Source of the DNA: Clostridium sp. MCC353
Lineage (GTDB): Bacteria > Bacillota > Clostridia > Lachnospirales > Lachnospiraceae
DNA length: 64,000 bases
Direction of reading: 5' to 3'
Assembly (NCBI RefSeq): GCF_018785315.1
Contig: NZ_WQPN01000128.1
Location: forward strand, 54,460-118,459
In this document: piece after piece, positions 24,648 to 32,510 of the stretch
How positions within the stretch are numbered: position 1 is the first letter of the stretch
How the letters are laid out: each line of letters opens with the position of its first letter
Notes under the pieces: model-generated
The model's database searches: none
What the model saw: the letters and a program-made list of their open reading frames with translations, nothing else
Told to the model about the DNA's origin: nothing
Position numbers and translations under genes: made by a program

Positions 24648-25646
24648 CTATAAATCCGTCAATCCGCCCTTGTCCGTCTTCCTCTTTTTATTCTTCACCC
24701 GTTTCACAACCGTTCCATCGGGTTTTCTTCTAATCTGATAAATGAGCTGGATAAACTGCCCCGCTTCCGCCCACGCCTCCCGGCTCTCAGGAAACAGCCC
24801 CAGGCTCATCTGGAAAACATGGAACATTCCCTCATAGACAGACACCCTGCGCCTGATTCCGGCCTTTTTTGCCAGTTCTGCACAGGACAGCGTATCACTC
24901 AGCATCATCTCATATCCGCCCGCCTGAAACAGCATGGGCGGAAGCCCTTTAAAATCACCGAATATTGGTGAAAGATAAGGATTTTTCGGATCCGCATCCC
25001 CGATATAGGAGGAGTTATAAAGCATGCTCTCCCTGGAATTGCCAAACAGCGGATCCAGTTCATAATTGGTATCATAGCTCTCCCCGCTGCAGGTCATATC
25101 CGCCCACGGCGACATCAGGATCAGCCCGCCCGGCAGGGCAATGCCGTGATCCCGCAGATAAAGGCAGAGGGCCAGGGCCAGCCCCCCTCCGGCGGAATCG
25201 CCTGCCACAATCACCTGTTTTGGGTGGTATCCCTTTTCGTGTATCAGCCATTTATACGCGTCATACGCATCTTCCAGCGCGGCCGGATAGGGATATTCCG
25301 GCGCCACACGGTAATCCACCGTAAGAACATCGCCTCCAAAGCTCAGCTTTGAATAGTGGACCGCGAATTTCCTGTAAATATTCTTCATCGGGCCGATATA
25401 ACCGCCTCCGTGAAGCTGCAGGATCACCCGTCCGGTATAGACTTTAGACGGCCTTAAATACTCCATTTTAAAATTCTTTGTCTCTATAATCTCATATTCA
25501 TACCCGGAAGGACATATCCAGGCCGGTTCTACCGGATTCTTACGAAATTCTCCTGTCTGAATCGGTCTTTTGAGTGAAGTTTCCATCACATCGTGAATCA
25601 GTTCCCGCATCAGATTGCCGCGTACACTTACACGCTCGTTTCTCAT
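24648..25646 (-). CDS. Alpha/beta hydrolase, hormone-sensitive-lipase type esterase
   Basis: The 332-residue enzyme has the oxyanion motif HGGG at 79-82 and nucleophile Ser151 in GDSAGGG. The late catalytic His is in GMFHVFQM, giving the complete HSL-family triad pattern. No signal peptide, so it is cytoplasmic. ATG 25646 is preceded by ATAGGAGCGAAG. It follows the acyltransferase-like DUF6320 gene by 45 bases on the same strand. The pairing of an ester-forming and an ester-cleaving enzyme suggests a shared acyl substrate; that substrate is unknown. Confidence 0.9.
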   Translation of the reverse strand: MRNERVSVRGNLMRELIHDVMETSLKRPIQTGEFRKNPVEPAWICPSGYEYEIIETKNFKMEYLRPSKVYTGRVILQLHGGGYIGPMKNIYRKFAVHYSKLSFGGDVLTVDYRVAPEYPYPAALEDAYDAYKWLIHEKGYHPKQVIVAGDSAGGGLALALCLYLRDHGIALPGGLILMSPWADMTCSGESYDTNYELDPLFGNSRESMLYNSSYIGDADPKNPYLSPIFGDFKGLPPMLFQAGGYEMMLSDTLSCAELAKKAGIRRRVSVYEGMFHVFQMSLGLFPESREAWAEAGQFIQLIYQIRRKPDGTVVKRVKNKKRKTDKGGLTDL

Positions 25647-25691
25647 CTTCGCTCCTATCTGCGCGCCCTGCGCATTGAAATTTTGTCTCCC

Positions 25692-27539
25692 TTACAGGTG
25701 AAATCTTCGGATCAATTCATTTTTAAATCTTCTGTCCCCTAATAAAATGGTCAGCGTCAGGATCAGCACCGACAGGATCACGGTTATGATGGCCATCACC
25801 GGATTGGTCACCAGTCCGAACGCCCACAGGATAATCGGGATAAAACTGAATATGGTGATGGCGATCTGGTACATAAAATAGCTCTGCCAGTTAAGCTGGT
25901 TCACCAATATCAAAAATACAACCGCGATGTCGGCAAACAAAATGGTGCTGGGAATCGCGTAGTTTACCGACCATCCCTGGTATCCCAAAACCCAGTCAAT
26001 CATAAACAGCAGCGCCTGCAGCCCTACCGTCTCTATCATCACCGATTTCCCCAGATTGGCATGTTTTAAAATGGAATACCGGAACGTAAGCGCCGCATAG
26101 AGAATGCCCGGAATCGCGATGCCCGACCACCACAGACCTGAATATGTGGCGTAATTTACAACTCCCACAATCACAGCCGCGGTCAGCAAAACCGCATAAA
26201 ACAGATTGATCAGTTTTTTCCACTTCCCGGGATTATATTCGATCTGGGGATACATTCCCTTATCACACTCTTTTTTGGCAATTCCATTCGTCTCCACCTG
26301 CACGTGGATGCCGTCTTCCCTCAGTTTATCAAAAAACCGGTCTTCCAGACAGCTGTCTTCAAATACGCTGGTAAAAGAAATCATCACATCCTGTCCATAG
26401 GCGCAGACTGCGCATTTCGCATTCTGCCGCTTGGATACGCCGATGATGAGATGGAACTGTTCAATCTCGTCCCGGTACTCTTCATCCACCGCAATGGGGC
26501 CGATATTGGACAGGGTTATGGTATGGGCCCTGTCATTTCTCCGGAAAATAAAGCCCAGCGCCAGCCATTTGACAAAAAGCGGAATGATCCTCACATACCA
26601 TTTCTTCTCATTGGAAACATTATAGGAAATGGTTTCTTCCAGCTTTTCTTTCACGATCTTATCATCCATCTGCCTGCTCACCAGATCCAATATATGGTCA
26701 AATGGTTCATGTTCCCCTTCCGGCTGGTAATCGATGGCCGTCACCGCGAAAAAATTCGAAGTGGTGGTCGATCCGAAAAACGCCCTCAGGTTAATGGGCA
26801 GATTGACGCCTATGTGCCGTCTGCCCGGAAGCCCGCCCAGATATTCTTCATAAATAGACCAGATCAGACAGGCCGTCAAATATTTGGTGATGCTGACGCC
26901 CTTTCCTTTGCTGGCGGCCTTTAACTCCTTTAAATCCACGCAGCCGTGTATGATATTTTCCGCCCCCTGGGCCAGATACTCACCCTCTAAGTGGTACGCC
27001 GCTTTGGAACTGTACCTTTTATTGGGCATCTTTTTATAGTTTTTCAAATAGCTGTCTTCCACATCCGTAACACAAGCGGCGCTGGGGCTGCCGCCGTCCG
27101 GATTGATCCCCCGCTTTAACTGCAGATACCGGTAGGTCAGTTCCCGTAAAAAATTAACCGCTCCCATCCCATCCGTAATTGCATGAAATACTTCCAGATT
27201 GATTCTCTTTTCATAATAACTGACCCGGAATAAAAAGAGCTGGCTGCTCTTAGGATCAATATACCGGCACGGATAGGTGCTCTCCTTTTCTATATAGGGA
27301 GTTCTCTTATTGTGTTCAAAATAATACCAGAAAAAACCCCGTTTCAGTTTCACCTGGAACCCTTCAAACCATGGCAGCACCTCAACCAGCGCCTGCTGCA
27401 GAAGTTCCGGTTCCACCTTTTCCTTCAATGTAACCGATATGCGGAACACATTGCTTAAATTCTCGTTCGCTATAAGAGGAAAAATCTTCCCCGTATTATC
27501 CAGTTTGTGCCAGCGTCTTCCCTGGGGATTTCGTTTCAT
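25692..27539 (-). CDS. Condensation-domain acyltransferase with DUF6320 membrane tail
   Basis: The N-terminal about 420 residues are a condensation/alcohol-acetyltransferase-type fold with the catalytic HxxxD motif intact (His119-AIT-Asp123-Gly). The C-terminal about 180 residues form five or six membrane segments after a short cytoplasmic stretch with PQIEYNPGKWKK, matching the DUF6320 domain. Together they suggest transfer of an acyl group to an alcohol or amine at the membrane. It heads a two-gene unit with the esterase. The substrate is not predictable from sequence. Confidence 0.82.
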   Translation of the reverse strand: MKRNPQGRRWHKLDNTGKIFPLIANENLSNVFRISVTLKEKVEPELLQQALVEVLPWFEGFQVKLKRGFFWYYFEHNKRTPYIEKESTYPCRYIDPKSSQLFLFRVSYYEKRINLEVFHAITDGMGAVNFLRELTYRYLQLKRGINPDGGSPSAACVTDVEDSYLKNYKKMPNKRYSSKAAYHLEGEYLAQGAENIIHGCVDLKELKAASKGKGVSITKYLTACLIWSIYEEYLGGLPGRRHIGVNLPINLRAFFGSTTTSNFFAVTAIDYQPEGEHEPFDHILDLVSRQMDDKIVKEKLEETISYNVSNEKKWYVRIIPLFVKWLALGFIFRRNDRAHTITLSNIGPIAVDEEYRDEIEQFHLIIGVSKRQNAKCAVCAYGQDVMISFTSVFEDSCLEDRFFDKLREDGIHVQVETNGIAKKECDKGMYPQIEYNPGKWKKLINLFYAVLLTAAVIVGVVNYATYSGLWWSGIAIPGILYAALTFRYSILKHANLGKSVMIETVGLQALLFMIDWVLGYQGWSVNYAIPSTILFADIAVVFLILVNQLNWQSYFMYQIAITIFSFIPIILWAFGLVTNPVMAIITVILSVLILTLTILLGDRRFKNELIRRFHL

Positions 27540-27567
27540 CGGCCCGCCTTCTCCCTGATCTACATAT

Positions 27568-28056
27568 TTAAAATTCCAGAATCATATCATACCAGACCGC
27601 TCCGCCGTGGGTGGATCCGGAAATGCCCATATTCTCATAACCGAATTTCTCGTAGTAATGGATCAGCCTGTCCTTACAGGTGAGGATCAGCCCCTTACGC
27701 CCTTTTTTCCTGGCGTCCTCAATCAAATAATTCATGAGCCCTGCCGCGATCCCCTGCTGCCTGTATTCCGGCATCACATCCAGCCCGAATATACTCTGGT
27801 ACGCGCCGTCCGGTTTGTGGTAACTGCTGTCTGCAAACATCTCATCACAGATCACCTTCTGATCCGTCACACATCCATTGATAAAACCTATAATCTTTCC
27901 ATCCTTTTCAGCCACAAAAAAGCTGTCCGGAAACGCGCCGATCCTCTGCTCAAATGATGACCGGCCCGCAGCCTCCGCCGCCGGAAAACAGGCCGCTTCC
28001 ACCGCGGTCACATCGTCCAAATCCGTCTTTCTAACTGTTCTTATCTGATAGTCCAT
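27568..28056 (-). CDS. GNAT family N-acetyltransferase
   Basis: The 162-residue acetyltransferase has the GNAT acetyl-CoA loop as MPEYRQQGIAAGLMNYL (motif A, RxxGxA/G) and a preceding DVTAVEAACFPAAEAA, typical of the serotonin N-acetyltransferase-like subgroup. The start ATG 28056 has GGAGGTACAAT upstream; a frame to 28281 covers the palindromic repeat and is not credible. The acceptor is probably a small amine, unproven. It lies 28 bases upstream of the acyltransferase gene and may be the first gene of that operon. Confidence 0.88.
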   Translation of the reverse strand: MDYQIRTVRKTDLDDVTAVEAACFPAAEAAGRSSFEQRIGAFPDSFFVAEKDGKIIGFINGCVTDQKVICDEMFADSSYHKPDGAYQSIFGLDVMPEYRQQGIAAGLMNYLIEDARKKGRKGLILTCKDRLIHYYEKFGYENMGISGSTHGGAVWYDMILEF

Positions 28057-28134
28057 ATTGTACCTCCATATCCATAAAAAGCAGTTGCCGCAATCCGTCA
28101 TAAACCGGCTGCGACAACCTTGTAAATTTGAATG

Positions 28135-28223
28135 CAACTGTTCAGACGGCTCATCTTCTTGACCGAAAAGCCGGTCAAGAAGCATCGGATGTTCATCAAT
28201 TTTCCCGCCGTCTGAACGGTTAC
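28135..28223. repeat. Dispersed palindromic repeat, family A, copy 3
   Basis: The element starts AACTGTTCAGACGGCTCATC and ends CCGCCGTCTGAACGGTTAC, with an inner hairpin CTTGACCG-aaaag-CCGGTCAAG. It begins directly after the TAG stop of the OmpR-type regulator gene when read on the minus strand. It may serve as the 3' end structure of that transcript, but has no T-run. Confidence 0.82.
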
Positions 28224-28924
28224 TATTTAATTCTGAAATAATATCCCACGCCCCATTTGGTATGGACATACTTGGGATCACTGGGGCTGGGTTCGATCTT
28301 TTCCCTCAGCCTTCTGACATGTACGTCCACAGTCCTCACATCGCCGGATTCCATGGCTTTATTTCCCCATACACAGGAAAGCAGGGCTTCGCGGCTGTAA
28401 ACCTTGTTCGGATTGCACACCAACAGTTCCAGCAGGTCAAATTCCTTGGCGGTCAGGTTGATCTCCTTTTCGCCGATAAATACCCTTCTGCCTTCCACAT
28501 CCAGCTTCAAATCCCCGGCTGTAACCACTTTCCGCTCCTGCTGGGCGTCCCTTCTGTTCTTCTTGGAATTCCTGCGCATGATCGCCTTAATCCGAGCCTT
28601 GACTTCCAATATGTTAAATGGTTTGGTGATGTAATCATCCGCTCCATACTCCAGTCCCAGAATCTTATCCATGTCATTGCCCTTTGCCGTAAGCATGATA
28701 ATGGGCATCTCAGAAAATTCGCGGATCGCCTGGCACACCTGGTAGCCATCGTATTTGGGAAGCATCACATCCAATAAAACCACATCATACTCCGTTTCCT
28801 TCGCCAGGTTAACTGCCTCTTCACCGTCATAAGCACAGTCAACTTCCATCCCGTCCTGTTCCAGGCTGAAACGGATTCCCTTAACAATTAACTTCTCATC
28901 ATCTACCACCAAAACTTTTGCCAT
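28223..28924 (-). CDS. OmpR-type response regulator (orphan)
   Basis: The 233-residue protein has a receiver domain (1-120) with Asp52 in VLLDVMLP and a winged-helix DNA-binding domain (about 133-233) ending GDVRTVDVHVRRLREKIEPSPSDPKYVHTKWGVGYYF. This is the OmpR/PhoB layout, very close to WalR-like regulators. No histidine kinase gene is next to it, which is unusual; its kinase must be elsewhere in the genome. Its stop codon abuts a family A palindrome. Confidence 0.93.
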   Translation of the reverse strand: MAKVLVVDDEKLIVKGIRFSLEQDGMEVDCAYDGEEAVNLAKETEYDVVLLDVMLPKYDGYQVCQAIREFSEMPIIMLTAKGNDMDKILGLEYGADDYITKPFNILEVKARIKAIMRRNSKKNRRDAQQERKVVTAGDLKLDVEGRRVFIGEKEINLTAKEFDLLELLVCNPNKVYSREALLSCVWGNKAMESGDVRTVDVHVRRLREKIEPSPSDPKYVHTKWGVGYYFRIK

Positions 28925-28942
28925 AATCCACCTCTTCTTTAC

Positions 28943-29518
28943 CTATACAACTATGTCATCCTTTATCTTTTGAAATGCGGCATCCTTAATACCGGGAATC
29001 TTCATGATCTCTTCCACATTCCGGAATTCACCATGTTTTTCCCTATAACTGATAATATCAGCCGCCCTGGCTTCACCTATTCCTTTCAAAGTCATCAATT
29101 CTTCCTTTGTAGCAGTGTTCAGATTTACCTTCTTGTCATAGCTTTCCCCAAAAGACGGAAGAACTGCTTCTTCTCCCTTTACAGGTACAATTAATTTCAT
29201 ACCATCCGTGACAATTTCCGCCATATTCAGATAGTCGGATGCTGCCGCGTCCGTATATCCGCCTGCCAGTTCCACCACCTCAAAAATACGGCTTCCTTCC
29301 GCCACCTCATATACCCCGGGGGAGTTCACCTCTCCGCATATATGCACATAACAGCAGGCCGGCGCCGCGGTTTCCGTCTCCGAAAAAACGGAAGATTCCA
29401 AAGCCGCCGTCTCCAAAAATGCCTCTTCCCGGCCATTTTTCCCGCCGCAGCTGTAGCATATGCCTGCAGCCAGCATACATATGACAATCAGTACTGTCTT
29501 TCTGTTTATTTGTTCCAT
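28943..29518 (-). CDS. comEA: ComEA-like DNA-binding protein
   Basis: The 191-residue protein has an N-terminal membrane anchor (residues 8-25), a SLBB-type domain (about 50-105, VHICGEVNSPGVYEVAEGSRIFEVVELAGG) and a C-terminal pair of helix-hairpin-helix motifs (NLNTATKEELMTLKGIGEARAADIISYREKHG). This matches ComEA, the extracellular double-stranded DNA receptor of competence. The start ATG 29518 has AAGGAGGGATACC upstream. No other competence gene is nearby, so a role in DNA uptake is by family only. Confidence 0.9.
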   Translation of the reverse strand: MEQINRKTVLIVICMLAAGICYSCGGKNGREEAFLETAALESSVFSETETAAPACCYVHICGEVNSPGVYEVAEGSRIFEVVELAGGYTDAAASDYLNMAEIVTDGMKLIVPVKGEEAVLPSFGESYDKKVNLNTATKEELMTLKGIGEARAADIISYREKHGEFRNVEEIMKIPGIKDAAFQKIKDDIVV

Positions 29519-29648
29519 GGTATCCCTCCTTAAAATTAGTCGGATACCACTTTCAGCCATATTATTATTCTACCTAAATAGCCCATCAAATACAAGTACA
29601 TTTTCACTTATTTGACACCTCGGGTTACTGTTCGGAGGCCAGTTTCAT

Positions 29649-30104
29649 CTATTCATCGCCATATCGGGGCAAACCATCCGGCAGCTCTGATGCCGGCCTG
29701 ACAAATTCTGCATAGCCGTCTCCATACTGCACATAAATGGAATCTTTGTCTGTTTCATCGGCGTAAATCTTCTGTCCCACCTCTAAACGGCTTCCTGCAA
29801 AGTTCTCAACCGGCTCATGTTTATCATCCACAGATCCGACTTCACCAACGAGAAGATATCCGTCCGGCAGCTTTTGATCAAAACCAGCCGCACTGTAATA
29901 ATAACGTTCATTTTCATACATGAGCTGAGGCTGGTCTATTTCATCAGAAGCATATCCTGTAGGCGTATCTGGGACTTCCGGCTGGGTTTGGCAGGCGGTT
30001 ACAGAAAGCAGCGTCAGCAATAATGCGGATAATAAGCTCTTTTTGATATTATCTTTTATATGAGATGATGTCTTCAGCATTTCTTCAGTAGTATTCTTTA
30101 CCAT
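29649..30104 (-). CDS. Small secreted lipoprotein, unknown function
   Basis: The 151-residue protein has a 37-residue signal region ending in lipobox SVTAC (Cys38), then an acidic domain with YGDGYAEFVRPASELPDGLPRYG at the C-terminus. I do not recognise the family. ATG 30104 is preceded by GGAGGGCAGAAT. It is monocistronic, followed by 130 bases without features before the ComEA-like gene. Confidence 0.75.
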   Translation of the reverse strand: MVKNTTEEMLKTSSHIKDNIKKSLLSALLLTLLSVTACQTQPEVPDTPTGYASDEIDQPQLMYENERYYYSAAGFDQKLPDGYLLVGEVGSVDDKHEPVENFAGSRLEVGQKIYADETDKDSIYVQYGDGYAEFVRPASELPDGLPRYGDE

Positions 30105-30333
30105 ATTCTGCCCTCCTCTCCGGTTCCTGTATTTCGATTATAACATAGATTTTAATGTTTGGGGGCAGCTTTCGTATGGCGCTGTATCCGCTGCCAAATT
30201 AGGAGGAATGCCAGAGATTTCTCATCCCAAACTCCAAGAAAGGCCAGCCATTTTTGATCTGGCTGACCTGAAATTTCACTCAATATTCTCTTTTCTTCAT
30301 ATTTGACATTCTCAAATTCCTACCGCTATCCTT
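30105..30333. other. Intergenic spacer before L3
   Basis: No gene is visible. A modest hairpin AGGCCAGCC-atttttgat-CTGGCTGACCT at about 30240-30268 could terminate transcription on either strand. The gene-free region continues through the L3 element to 30678. Confidence 0.5.
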
Positions 30334-30678
30334 GGTCACAGCCCCCGCTGGCGGATCCGGCCTGTCGGCCGTGACGTTTTGCGTGGCTCCGTCTTCCGCC
30401 GTTTGAACGATTTTTGCAGGCCATCGACAACTCTTAGACTGGAAGGGGCTAGAAATAAGGGAGAAAATCTGACCTTTCAAAGTCAGATTTTCAGAGGACC
30501 TGAATCGAGAAGGCCTTCAGGGCTTCTCGATGAATGTCATCGGTTCCCTTATTTCTAGCCCCTTCCGGTCTTAGAGTTGTCCTGGCCGAAACTATGAGTT
30601 CAAACGGCGGAAAACGGAGCCCCGCAAAACGTCACAGCCGACAGGCCGGGTCCGCCAGCGGGGGCCGTGAACAGTAAC
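30334..30678. repeat. Long inverted repeat element L3 (about 345 bp)
   Basis: The arms (about 30334-30460 and 30545-30678) pair over most of their length, from GGTCACAGCCCCCGCTGGCG to CGCCAGCGGGGGCCGTGAAC. The apex holds hairpin TCTGACC-tttcaaa-GTCAGA, then CAGAGGACCTGA, then stem ATCGAGAAG/CTTCTCGAT closed by TGAAT, the same order as in L2. Both the arm and the apex stems differ from L2 in sequence but still pair. The right end, GAACAGTAACC, is shared with family A palindromes and with the 14250-14318 mini-element. It begins directly after the stop of the ABC permease gene. Confidence 0.9.
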
Positions 30679-31530
30679 CTATCCCTTTATTCCATCCATA
30701 GCGATGCCATCCACCAGATACCGCTGGAAAATGATAAAGAAGATAATAACCGGCAGCAGTGAAATAACTGACATTGCAAACAGACCACCGTAGTTATTAT
30801 AAGAATTCGGATCAAGATACATATTCAGCGCCAGTGGAATGGTGAAGCGCTTCACGCTGTTCATAAAGATCAGCGGTTGGAAGAAATCCTGCCAGATCCA
30901 GTAGAAGGCAAAGATGGAAGATGTAATGATGGCCGGCTTCACCACTGGAATCAGGATCCAAAATAAGGTTTTAACCTTTCCGCATCCATCGATCTCTGCT
31001 GCTTCATCCAGTTCTCTCGGAATCCCGCGGAAGAACTGAACCATCAAAAAGATGAAAAACGCGCCTCCAAATATCCATGGAAGGACAAGGGCTGTCCTGG
31101 TGTCGATCAGATTCAGCTTTTTAAGGATAATATACTGAGGAACGACCATGACCTGTGGGGGGATCATCATGGTCATCATCACACAGCCAAACCAGAAGCC
31201 GGCAAACTTGAATTTGAGCCTGGAAAGCGCATAAGCCGCAAGCAGAGAAGTTAACACACACCCTGCAGTTCCGATAACCGTCACAAGCATTGAATTAGCA
31301 AAAAATGACGCAAAGCTCACACCGCCAATGCCTGCAAAGCCGCTGTTATAGTTGGCAGCCGCATCCCATACCTTCGGGATAAGAGAATAAGTGTCCAAAA
31401 ACATGGTATCATTGCTCTTGAAGGAACTGGCAAGGAGCCATAACAGGGGATAGATCATTAAAAAGCCCAACGCGCACGCTCCAATATGAAACAATGCTGA
31501 ATTTATTTTTTTCTTTGTGTGCATTCCCAT
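30679..31530 (-). CDS. Carbohydrate ABC transporter permease (MalG type)
   Basis: The 283-residue protein has six membrane segments and the inner-membrane-component EAA loop as ELDEAAEIDGCGKVKTLFWILIPVVKPA (about 186-213), which docks the ATPase. This is the MalG/MsmG family (CUT1). GGAGGGATAATC precedes ATG 31530. It ends the operon with the other permease and a solute-binding protein. No ATPase gene is present; CUT1 systems often share a common MsmX-type ATPase. The stop codon touches the L3 element. Confidence 0.95.
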   Translation of the reverse strand: MGMHTKKKINSALFHIGACALGFLMIYPLLWLLASSFKSNDTMFLDTYSLIPKVWDAAANYNSGFAGIGGVSFASFFANSMLVTVIGTAGCVLTSLLAAYALSRLKFKFAGFWFGCVMMTMMIPPQVMVVPQYIILKKLNLIDTRTALVLPWIFGGAFFIFLMVQFFRGIPRELDEAAEIDGCGKVKTLFWILIPVVKPAIITSSIFAFYWIWQDFFQPLIFMNSVKRFTIPLALNMYLDPNSYNNYGGLFAMSVISLLPVIIFFIIFQRYLVDGIAMDGIKG

Positions 31531-31533
31531 TGA

Positions 31534-32445
31534 TTATCCCTCCTCCGACTCATAATATACCCAGTTTTTCTGTGTTTTGAATATGATTACGGTAAATACC
31601 GCGATGATCGCCACCAGGATCCAGGCAAGCGCGCAGCTGTATCCCATATCAAAGTAGGTAAAGGCCCGGCGGTACAAGTAAAGCACATAAGACAGGGTGC
31701 TGTCTAACGGACCGCCGTCGGTGATAACATAGCTTTCCGTAAATACACGAAACCCGTTGATGATCTGCAGGATCAGATTGAAAAAGATGGTGGGTGTCAG
31801 CATCGGAAGCGTGATCCTGAAAAATGTATAGGAAGGCTTCGCCCCATCCACCATGGCAGATTCATACAGAGTAAACGGAATCTGCTTTAAAGCAGATAAG
31901 AAAATTAACATGGACGAGCCAAACTGCCATACTCCCATAAGAATGATAACGCTGAGGGCTGTCCTGGGATTGCCCAAAAGCGAGGTGGACTGCTGAATCC
32001 CAAATACGGAAAGCAATGTCATAACCACGCCCTTATTTCCAAATATCTGCTTCCATACAACAGAAACCGCAATACTGCCTCCGATGATGGAAGGGACATA
32101 GTAAAGGGTTCTGTAAAGGCCCAGGCCCCTGTGCTTCTTATTTAAAAGCATGGCAACAAACAGGGCGAATGTAAGCCTTAAAGGTACCAGAACCAGAACA
32201 TATAAAAATGTCACTTTAAGGGCCTGCACAAATGTCTCATCCTGGGTAAAGGCGCGGGCGTAATTGGCAAATCCAATGATCTTAGGCGTATTTAACAGAT
32301 TAAAATCCGTAAAAGAATAATATATGGATATAATCGCGGGGATCAGCCACATTCCAACAAATCCAATCAGCCAGGGCGCCATAAGCAGATAAGCGACTGC
32401 ATTGTCAGGCTGTTTCATAACAGCTCTTTTTTTCTTATTCTTCAT
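31534..32445 (-). CDS. Carbohydrate ABC transporter permease (MalF type)
   Basis: The 303-residue protein has six membrane segments and an EAA loop as LYESAMVDGAKPSYTFFRITLPMLTP (about 198-223). It is the MalF/UgpA-type partner of the permease that begins four bases past its stop. A hairpin at 32476-32501 separates it from the solute-binding gene upstream, which would reduce its expression compared with the binding protein. Substrate probably a xylan-derived oligosaccharide, inferred from the GH115 gene in the locus. Confidence 0.95.
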   Translation of the reverse strand: MKNKKKRAVMKQPDNAVAYLLMAPWLIGFVGMWLIPAIISIYYSFTDFNLLNTPKIIGFANYARAFTQDETFVQALKVTFLYVLVLVPLRLTFALFVAMLLNKKHRGLGLYRTLYYVPSIIGGSIAVSVVWKQIFGNKGVVMTLLSVFGIQQSTSLLGNPRTALSVIILMGVWQFGSSMLIFLSALKQIPFTLYESAMVDGAKPSYTFFRITLPMLTPTIFFNLILQIINGFRVFTESYVITDGGPLDSTLSYVLYLYRRAFTYFDMGYSCALAWILVAIIAVFTVIIFKTQKNWVYYESEEG

Positions 32446-32475
32446 AATTCGTATTCATTCCCTTCTTTCCTGTCA

Positions 32476-32501
32476 GGAGAGGCCGTTTTTACAGCCTCTC
32501 C
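32476..32501 (-). terminator. Intercistronic hairpin after solute-binding gene
   Basis: GGAGAGGCCG-tttttaca-GCCTCTCC forms a stable stem without a T-run, ten bases past the stop at 32511. It probably stabilises the upstream message or lowers read-through rather than ending transcription. Confidence 0.55.
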
Positions 32502-32510
32502 TTCTGTCCG

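Noticed and set aside
26304-26924. 206-codon plus-strand open frame in the acyltransferase gene
   Set aside because: Antisense to the DUF6320/condensation gene; no ribosome site, no recognisable domain.
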